From Flavobacterium sp. J372 (GTDB lineage: Bacteria; Bacteroidota; Bacteroidia; Flavobacteriales; Flavobacteriaceae): a stretch of 64,000 nucleotides of DNA. Both the position numbers and the translations under genes were made by a program. The DNA lies in NCBI RefSeq assembly GCF_024699965.1, contig NZ_JAJOMZ010000004.1:1424001-1488000 (forward strand), read 5' to 3'. This document shows positions 56,181 through 64,000 of this stretch, piece after piece. The notes beneath the pieces were generated by a model. It was not told where the DNA came from. It worked only from the letters and a program-made list of their open reading frames with translations, and ran no database searches. The stretch's first letter is position 1, and every line of letters begins with the position of its first letter.

Positions 56181-57667
56181 TATGAAAGGGAGAAGGTTGT
56201 ACCTTCTTTTGTGTCTTTTATATGGATGCCCAATGCGGCGAGTTGATCACGTATCTGGTCGCTCATTGCGAAGTTCTTGTTGGCGCGTGCTTCATTCCGC
56301 ATGCCTATCAGCATATTTACAGTGCCTTCCAGCTTTTCAAGGTGCCCGTTGTTATCTTCAGCAGCTTCATTTACAAGCCCGAGCACGTCAAATACAAATG
56401 CATGCAGCAGTTTTTTAAACCTGTCAAGGTCTGTCGCCGTGATGGTTTCTTTACCGTCTTTAAGCAGGTTGATATATTTCACCGCATCAAACAGGTGCGC
56501 TATTAAAATCGGGCTGTTAAAGTCATCATTCATAGCATCATAGCATGCTTGTTTCCAGCCATCCAGATCAATGCTTGTTGAAGAAGAGGCGTTAATTTCT
56601 GTCATGGTGTTTAACGCTTCCATAAGGCGGTTATAGCCTTTTTCAGCAGCAATTATGGCATCGTTGCTAAAGTCAAGAATGCTGCGGTAATGTGCCTGCA
56701 TCATAAAAAAGCGTGTAACTGATGGCGAGAAAGCTTTGCTCAGCTTATCATTATCACCCGTAAATATTTCACGCGGAAGTATGTTATTGCCTGTTGATTT
56801 AGACATTTTTTTGCCGTTCAGCGTAAGCATGTTGGCATGCATCCAAAAGTTAACAGGGGCACAGCCTGTGCTTGCCTCATTTTGTGCAATTTCACATTCA
56901 TGGTGCGGAAACTTTAAATCCATACCACCCCCGTGAATGTCGAAATGGTTGCCCAGGTATTTGGTACTCATGGCTGTACATTCAAGATGCCACCCCGGGA
57001 AACCGTCTCCCCATGGCGATGGCCACCGCATTATGTGTTCAGGCTCTGCCTTTTTCCAAAGAGCGAAATCAGCCGGGTTGCGTTTATCGCTTTGCCCCGC
57101 CAGCTCCCGGGAGTTAGCCATCATATCATCAAGATTGCGGCCGCTTAGCTTACCGTAGTCATGTGTTTCGTTGAATTTAGCCACATCAAAATACACTGAG
57201 CCGTCAACCTCATAAGCATATCCGTTCTCAATAATTTTCTTGATGGTCTCAATCTGCTCAATTATGTGGCCTGTAGCCGTAGGCTCAATACCCGGCGGGA
57301 GGCTGTTGAACAGTTCCATAATCTGGTGGAAGTCAACCGAATACTGCTGCACGATTTCCATGGGCTCCAGCTTTTCAAGCCTTGCTTTTTTTGCAATCTT
57401 GTCTTCGCCGTCATCTACATCATCCACAATATGGCCTACGTCGGTAATATTGCGCACATAACGCACTTTGTAGCCCAGATGCTTTAGATAGCGGTACACC
57501 AGGTCAAAAGATATAAACGTGCGGCAGTTGCCCAAATGTACATTGCTGTAAACAGTAGGGCCGCACACATACATGCCCACACTGCCTTCATGAATTGGGG
57601 AAAACGCTTCTTTTTCGCCTGTAAGCGAATTATATATCTTTAAATTCTGGTTCTGGTATAAGTGCAT
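56180..57667 (-). CDS. cysS: Cysteinyl-tRNA synthetase
   Basis: A 495-residue class I aminoacyl-tRNA synthetase. [24 protein letters not shown] contains the HIGH-type HLGN motif and the zinc-binding Cys. The other ligands are in [12 protein letters not shown] and [25 protein letters not shown] is KMSKS. The C-terminal anticodon and tRNA-binding region is helical ([37 protein letters not shown]). Length is normal. Activates cysteine and charges tRNA-Cys. It follows folE with an 18-base gap and is coupled to yidD by a one-base overlap. Confidence 0.96.
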   Translation of the reverse strand: MHLYQNQNLKIYNSLTGEKEAFSPIHEGSVGMYVCGPTVYSNVHLGNCRTFISFDLVYRYLKHLGYKVRYVRNITDVGHIVDDVDDGEDKIAKKARLEKLEPMEIVQQYSVDFHQIMELFNSLPPGIEPTATGHIIEQIETIKKIIENGYAYEVDGSVYFDVAKFNETHDYGKLSGRNLDDMMANSRELAGQSDKRNPADFALWKKAEPEHIMRWPSPWGDGFPGWHLECTAMSTKYLGNHFDIHGGGMDLKFPHHECEIAQNEASTGCAPVNFWMHANMLTLNGKKMSKSTGNNILPREIFTGDNDKLSKAFSPSVTRFFMMQAHYRSILDFSNDAIIAAEKGYNRLMEALNTMTEINASSSTSIDLDGWKQACYDAMNDDFNSPILIAHLFDAVKYINLLKDGKETITATDLDRFKKLLHAFVFDVLGLVNEAAEDNNGHLEKLEGTVNMLIGMRNEARANKNFAMSDQIRDQLAALGIHIKDTKEGTTFSLS

Positions 57668-57685
57668 GCCTGGAAAATATATTCT

Positions 57686-58357
57686 TTAAAACTGTGTATC
57701 AAGCTTTATATAATCAAGAAACTCGCGGCGTATGGTTTCTTCTTTAAACCTTCCGCCGAATTCTGATGTTACCGTGCTGCTCTCAATGTCACGTATGCCG
57801 CGTGAGTTCACACACAGGTGCTTGGCATCAATTACACAGGCAACATCTTCCGTATTAAGCACTTTCTTAAGTTCCTGTACAATTTGAATGGTAAGCCTTT
57901 CCTGTACTTGCGGGCGTTTAGCAAAATAATCAACAATACGGTTCATTTTTGATAGTCCTACAACGGTCCCATTAGAAATATAAGCAACATGGGCGCGTCC
58001 AACTATCGGTAATAGATGATGTTCACAGGTAGAGTATATGGTAATGTTTTTTTCCACCAGCATCTCACCATACTTGTATTTATTCTCGAACGTTGATGAC
58101 CCCGGTTTTTTATTTGGGTTAAGCCCGCCAAAAATTTCTTTTACAAACATTTTTGCAACGCGGTTTGGCGTGCCTTTTATACTGTCGTCTGTCAGGTCCA
58201 TCCCTAATGTTTGCAGGATATTCTCGACATCTTTTTTTATTAGTTCAATCTTCTCGTCATCGCTTATATTAAAAGCATCTTCACGTAGGGGAGTATTTAC
58301 GTTTGATGCTGCGTGGTTGTCTCCAATTTCATCGTGGAGCTCATCATTATGGGCCAT
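57686..58357 (-). CDS. folE: GTP cyclohydrolase I
   Basis: A 223-residue FolE, which converts GTP to dihydroneopterin triphosphate, the first step of folate and pterin synthesis. The active core is ITIYSTCEHHLLPIVGRAHVAYI, holding the zinc-binding Cys and His and the catalytic His, and the second zinc Cys in VACVIDAKHLCVNSRGI. TPNRVAKMFVKEIFGGLNP and KMNRIVDYFAKRPQVQERLT are other conserved blocks. The N-terminal 40 residues are a variable acidic extension (HDEIGDNHAASNVN). A -7 box lies upstream at 58388-58395. It is the first gene of a minus-strand run ending with lgt. Confidence 0.95.
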   Translation of the reverse strand: MAHNDELHDEIGDNHAASNVNTPLREDAFNISDDEKIELIKKDVENILQTLGMDLTDDSIKGTPNRVAKMFVKEIFGGLNPNKKPGSSTFENKYKYGEMLVEKNITIYSTCEHHLLPIVGRAHVAYISNGTVVGLSKMNRIVDYFAKRPQVQERLTIQIVQELKKVLNTEDVACVIDAKHLCVNSRGIRDIESSTVTSEFGGRFKEETIRREFLDYIKLDTQF

Positions 58358-58387
58358 ATATTTTTTTTAAGTCCTGTTTTTGAAACG

Positions 58388-58395
58388 CAAAGATA
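58388..58395 (-). promoter_or_regulatory. -7 box upstream of folE
   Basis: On the minus strand the sequence reads TATCTTTG, matching TAnnTTTG, 30 bases before the folE start. No clear -33 TTG is visible. Confidence 0.6.
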
Positions 58396-58585
58396 ACTAT
58401 AAAAAGTTTTTAATTATTGAAGTTAGAATTTTGAATTTCCTGTATTAATGTATGTTAACATAACGTTAAATACTGTTTAAGTGCTACATATGGTAGGGTA
58501 AATCATAATTAACGTGTTATAGATTAAAAAATGTAAAGTTTATATTTTTTTTGAGTCAAATTATTGTAATTTTCGCGTTTCTAAA

Positions 58586-61500
58586 ATGTATATGATGAGA
58601 AATCTGTATTTGTGCTTATTATTAAGCTTTTACGGTTGTTTTAACGTTTTTGCACAAGGTAATACTGCTGCCGGGCAACAAGGGTTTTGTGCAGGTAATG
58701 CTGCTTTGACATTTCCCAATACTACAAATAGTCCTCCTGCATCGTTTGCTGAAGCTTCAAGTTATGGCTGTCTTGCTACACGCCCCAATCCGGCATGGTT
58801 TTACTTGAGAGTTGAAAATCCGGGGACTCTGCAATTTAATATATCACAGTCTACACTTGCTGGTGCTGGTATAGATGTCGATTTCATAGCTTGGGGTCCA
58901 TTTGTGGGTCCTCCGCCAATTTTTGGCCCTGCCAATCTTAATCCTTCAACACAGGTTGCCTGTAGTTACTCCCCTGCACCAGTTGAGAATTTTACTATAA
59001 CCAATGCACAGGCCGGTATGTACTATGTTGTACTTATTACAAATTTCAGTAATCAGCCAGGCCGTATTACCCTTACACAAACAAATAGCACTAATCCTAA
59101 TGCCGGATCAACAAGTTGTGATATTATTTGTGAGTTAATGATAGAACAGGATGCTGTTATTTGTCCCGGAGGATTTGTTATATATACATCTACAATTGTT
59201 TCAGAACCGAATAAACCTGCAACTTATCAATGGTACAGAGATGACCAGCTAATACCGGGAGCTACCTCTGTATCATATACGGTTACAATGCCGGGAACAT
59301 ACAAAGTTGTGGTGAATAAACCGGGTTGTGTTGCCAATTCAACCGATACAGCCGTGGTAAGCGCGCCACCTCCATTGCCATTAAATAACCCTCAGGATTT
59401 AGTGGTTTGTGGTAATGGTTCTGGCCCATATACTTATAATTTAAGGAGTATAGAAGCTGCAATGTTAGGTAGTCTGAGCGCAGGCGACTATTCATTTACA
59501 TATTATGAAACTGAAGCAGCAGCATGGTCATTTGCTGATCCTTGGATCCCCTAATCCTACGTCTTATTCAAGTTCTGGAAACCAGACTATTTACGTAAAA
59601 GCTGAAGAATTAAGTTCATGTGCGCAAATTTATTCTTTTGATCTTCTTGTTACACAAGCGCCTGTTCTTAATACACCACAAAACATTGAGTTGTGTGATG
59701 TAGGTGCTGATAATACAGAATCATTTGACCTCACAATCCGCAATGCAGAGATACTTGGCGCTCAAGATCCGGCGCTTTACACGATTACATATCATACAAG
59801 TTTAACTGCTGCTAATGCCAATACAGGAGCAATAACAAATTTCCAGTCTTATAGTGCTGGTAATAATACACCAATTTATGTACGTGTTGGTGTAACAGGC
59901 AGTCCAAACTGTTTTTCCGTAACATCATTTACCCTCCTTCTGAACCCGGTGCCTGATGTATTACCGGTTGCCGATGTATTTGTATGCCAGGCTGACGGAT
60001 ATGTTCTTCCTGTTCTTGCTACGGGGAACTATTACACCCAGCCAGGTGGATCAGGCACGCAGCTCAATGCAGGCGACCTTATTACAACCACCCAGACGAT
60101 ATACGTATATGCCCAGAGCGGCACAACGCCGAACTGTACAGATGAAGAAAGCTTCAACGTAACGATATACCCGCAGCCTGTAATCCCTGCCCTTGCAGAG
60201 ATAGCCGAGTGTGACGCCACGGGCGCTGTGGGCCAGGAAGACTTTGACCTTACGGTACGCACGGCCGATATACTGGCAGCGCTTCCGGGAGCCACAGTAA
60301 GCTATTACCCGACACAAGCCGCCGCACAGGCCGGCACCACCCCTGTTGCTAATGCTGCCGCCTACCCAAGCGGAACAGGCCAGGCATGGGTAAGGGTAGT
60401 GGATACCAACGGCTGTGTGAGCGTAGCCCCTATCAGCCTTGTGGTGAAGCCGCTTCCGGCGGTGAACCCGGCGCCAACTCCGCTTGCCGAGTGTGAGACC
60501 GCCCCGGGCGAATCCATCTTCCTTCTTACAGAGGCCAACAGCGATATAACCAATGGCAACACTACCTACCAAGTGCGCTATTATACCACACAAGCCCTTG
60601 CTGATGCAGGCGGTACGGACCTTGCCCCGGACCACACCTCAATGAATGGTTCGGTATGGGCACGCGTAGATGACCCTGCCACAGGCTGCTACACCACAGT
60701 ACAGCTGCAGCTTATAGTAGTGGCCACGCCGGTACTTGGCGCAGTGAGCCCTATAGCAGAATGTAATGACGACTATGACAACGACGCCATTTTTGACCTG
60801 ACAGTTGCCGGCGCGCAGGCCGTAAACGGGCAGCCGGGGCTTGTGGTGACCTACCACACCAGCCTTCAGGCAGCCAATGACGGCACCCCCGCTTATCAAT
60901 AACCCTTCAACATATGAATCACAGTCAGGCACGGTGTGGATAAGGGTAACCGATGCCACAGGCGCAGGCTGCTACAGCACTACCAGCGTAGCCCTTACAG
61001 TGCTGCCAAAACCGGTGGTAAGCACTATACCGGTGTATGCCCTGTGTGATAACGGCGATGCCAATGTAGGCTACAGGCCTTTTGACCTTACCACAAGGGC
61101 AGCAGCCCTAACCGGCGGGGTAACCGGTGTAACAGTAACCTATTATGCGCAGCAGGCAGACATTGCGGCCAACAACCCGATAGCAAACCCTGCTACCTAT
61201 ACCAACACAGTGCAGGACCCAGCAAACCATCTATGTAGTGCTTAGGAATACCGACAACTGTACTGCAGAAGGCCAGTTCACTATAAAAGTAAACCCGCTT
61301 CCGGTTATAGACACAGCCCTTCCTACATTCTATGCCTGTGAAGAAACGCCGGGCCAGGGGCAGTTCCAGCTATCGCGCAATGATGCGGCAGTGACCCTTG
61401 GAGCGGCAGGCTATAATGTAATATACTATACAAGCCTTGCCCAGGCACAGGCCGGCGGCACAGCAGGCGTAATAGGCGATGGCTATATCTCAGGCCCGAG

Positions 61501-64000
61501 GACCATAGGTGTAAGGGTAGAAGATGAGATAACAGGCTGTGCAAGCACCACCACGCTGAACCTTGATGTAATACCGGGCCCTGTAGCCTCGAACCCGGCA
61601 CCGCTTCAGGAGTGCGACCTGAACAATGACAACGTGGCATGCTTTAACCTGAACCCGACACTAGCCCAGCTTACAGCTACTATACCAAACGTCACCCTTA
61701 CGGTACACGAGACCGAAGAAGGTGCAGAGTTCAACGGGTATGTAATACAGCCTGCACAATATAACTGTTATACTAACATTAACGCCAATGGCGCAGCAGT
61801 CCCAACTGTATATATAAGAGTGCAAAGCACGCTGACTGACTGTTTTGATGTTGTGGCCCTTCAGCTTATCGCCAACCCGGTACCTGAGGCTACAGAGCCT
61901 GAGCCGTACCATGTGTGCGATGACAATACAGACGGTGTAGCCGTATTCAACCTGAGCACAAGGAATGCCGAGATACTGGGCACGCAAAGCCCTGCCGACT
62001 ATGTGGTGACCTACCACACCAGCCAGACAGCAGCAGATGCAGGCACAGGCGCCATTACCAACGTAACCAGCTACAGTAGCCCAAGCACCACGCTGTATGT
62101 AAGGGTAACCAATAATGTAGCCTCAAATCCAACAGGCTGTTATGACGTAGTAGCGCTTGAACTTGTGGTAGACCCGCTTCCGGTGGCCAACACCCCGGTG
62201 CCGTATACCTTGTGTGATGATAATAACCCGGGCGATGAGCGCGAGGTGTTTGACCTTACCACCAGGATAGCTGCTATAACAGGCGGTGCCACAGGCGTGA
62301 ATGTAAGCTTCCACCTTACCATGGCGGCAGCCCAGGCAAACACAGGGGCGATAGCCACCCCTGAAGCCTATACCAACACCAGCACGGTACAGACCATCTT
62401 TGTAAGGGTGGCCAATGCTGTAACCGGCTGCTACAGGGTAGTGCTGATGGACATCAGGGTAGAGCCGCTTCCGCAGATAACCATGCCGCCGGCACAGGAC
62501 CTTCAGGCATGCGGCGCCAACGGCTATGCGGTGTTTGACCTTCAGGCCCTTGAAGCAGCAATGATCAACAACGGCGTTGGCCTTGTGATACGTTTTTACG
62601 AAACCCTTGAAGATGCCCAGGCAGGTAACAATAACTATATAGCCAATACCTCAGGCTATACCAATATAATACCAAATGCCCAGTTTATCTATCTAAGGAT
62701 AGAGAACACGGTGACAGGTTGCGTAAACACCCAGGTTGAGAGGCTTGAGCTTAAAGTAACCGCCCCGCCGGTGCTGGAAGAGCTTGATAACATAGTGCTG
62801 TGTGACCAGGACAGCAATGACCAGGACGGCGAGACCATAGTAAACCTGAGGCAGCGTGATGCCGATGTGCAAGCCATGTTAACAGGAACCGGCTATACCA
62901 TAGAATACTTTAAGCAGGAAAGTTTTGCCCAGGCAGGTGCACCCAGGATAACCAACCCGACAACCTATATAGGCACTAATGGGGAGACCATCTGGGTAAG
63001 GGCTACCGATGGCGATGACTGCTTCGCCATAGCAAGCTTTGAACTGGAGATAGGCAAGCCGCTACAGCTAACCACGCCAACACCATTGGCAGTATGCAGC
63101 AATGTGATACCAAGCACAGGCTCGGCCACGTTTAACCTTACCACAAAAGACAATGAAATACTTGGGCCTTTCGGTGTAGGCCAGGGCTATACGGTAGAAT
63201 ACTTTGTACAGGACCCGCGCACCAACACCACGGCAGTGGCCATAGCTAACCCTGAGGCCTATGTGAAGCCTGCAGGAGCCGCGCAGACACTGTTTGTAAG
63301 GGTAACCGGCCCTGAAGGATGCCGCAGCTATACCACCCTAACGCTAAGGGTGCTGCCAAAGCCGAACCCGGATACCACCCCTGATGCCCTTGAGGAGTGC
63401 GAAGACCCTGCAATAGGGGCAGGCATGGCAGAATTTAACCTGAACGATGCAGAAGCCGACATCAGGAACAATGACAGCTCGGCCATCATCACCTTCCATA
63501 CCAGTATGGCAGATGCTGAGGCAGGCACCAATGCAATACCAAATGCAGGAAACTACCAAAGCGCCGGCGCTACCATCTATGTAAGGATGACAGCCAATAC
63601 GGGCAACCCGCTGGATACCCCGTGCTACAGTGTGGTGGAACTCCAGATAGTGGTGAACCCGCTTCCGGTACTGGGCAACCCTGCCAATACCCCTGCTATC
63701 AGGCCATATGCACAATGCCAGATACCATATATAGGCACGGCAACCTTTATACTTAACAGCCATACGCCGCAGATACTGATAGGCCAGAATGCAGCTGACT
63801 ACAATGTGAGGTTCTTTGAAACCCTTGCAGCAGCACAGGCAGGCGCACCGGCCATGCCAAACCAGTACGTAAGCAGCGTGCCTCAGAAACAGGTATGGGT
63901 ACGTGCCGACAACATAGCCACAGGATGCTATGCCATTGGTACATTTGACCTTCTTATAGACCTTGGTGCGGTAGCCAACACGCCAAACCCTGCCAATGTG
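58586..64000 (+). CDS. Giant repeat surface protein, partial at right edge, three frame breaks
   Basis: The open frame starts near 58586 (ATG also at 58592 and 58595) with signal peptide RNLYLCLLLSFYGCFNVFAQ. Residues up to about 190 form a distinct N-terminal domain (FCAGNAALTFPNTTNSPPAS; NPAWFYLRVENPGTLQFNIS), then an Ig-like part (YQWYRDDQLIPGATSVSYTV). At least 16 imperfect repeats of about 80-105 residues follow to the right edge. Each begins near a Cys-containing acidic phrase (YHVCDDNTDGVAVFNLSTR; YTLCDDNNPGDEREVFDLTT) and contains YHTSxxAADAGTGAI-like strands, then VRVxN..TGCYDVVALEL and a PLPV linker. Frame breaks: TT at 59542-59543 (extra T), C5 at 60886-60890 (extra C) and A at 61221 (extra A); each repair restores the repeat. 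No T9SS tail is in view; one is expected beyond the edge. Likely a large surface adhesin. Confidence 0.88.

Noticed and set aside
60051..60635. Minus-strand frame of 194 codons within the repeat protein
   Set aside because: Antisense to the repeats; composition is unlike a protein, and the plus strand reads as conserved modules.

Overview
The window looks like a chromosomal segment of a member of the Bacteroidota, most likely Flavobacteriaceae and Flavobacterium-like. Supporting signs are Bacteroidota-type promoters (TAnnTTTG boxes), type IX secretion system (T9SS) sorting domains of both type A and type B, a fused SecDF, a long single-chain PurL, a bacillithiol gene (bshB1), menaquinone genes, an ExbB/ExbD/TonB set and several conserved Bacteroidota families (DUF5606, GreA-like, DUF6588-like). 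No phage, plasmid, CRISPR or integrase genes were seen.

Layout. 1-17,900: mostly metabolic and housekeeping genes: a lipoprotein cut by the left edge, a hotdog thioesterase plus isochorismate synthase, bshB1, tRNA-His, small membrane proteins, secreted hydrolases, purL, a DUF2971 gene, a FUSC-family membrane protein, peptide deformylase, DUF5606, an M28 peptidase lipoprotein, a dienelactone hydrolase, a PfpI-family protein and a DUF421 protein. 17,900-21,900: two secreted proteins on the minus strand, the second with a T9SS type B tail. 22,000-36,000: a cell-surface glycan region (FemAB-like transferase, Wzx-like flippase, hexapeptide acyltransferase, four glycosyltransferases, methyltransferase, FdtA-like ketoisomerase, 2OG-Fe(II) oxygenase, GT39-like membrane transferase). 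Within it sits an AT-rich pair coding for a fibre-like secreted protein and a T9SS subtilisin (25,310-28,248). 36,000-42,200: ftsE, then a large TPR protein, an outer-membrane barrel and a GreA-like factor. 42,300-53,800: asnB, DUF488, gyrB, an outer-membrane protein, mdh, secDF and exbB-exbD-tonB. 53,800-58,400: minus-strand response regulator, a GIY-YIG gene surrounded by dispersed repeats, and lgt-yidD-cysS-folE. 58,586 to the right edge: a giant repeat protein, probably a surface adhesin, that continues outside the window.

How the genes work together. The dominant theme is the cell envelope. Lgt and SecDF serve lipoprotein maturation and Sec export. ExbB/ExbD/TonB can energise outer-membrane receptors. 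The glycan cluster builds, flips and decorates a polysaccharide or glycoprotein glycan. Several large secreted proteins carry T9SS tails for export and surface attachment.

Data quality. I found 14 single-site reading-frame breaks in 10 genes, many in homopolymer runs, including one in the essential gyrB. Each is repaired by adding or removing one base (one may be two bases), after which the family sequence reads through. These are most simply explained as uncorrected sequencing indels. I therefore annotate such genes as single CDS entries with the break described, not as pseudogenes.
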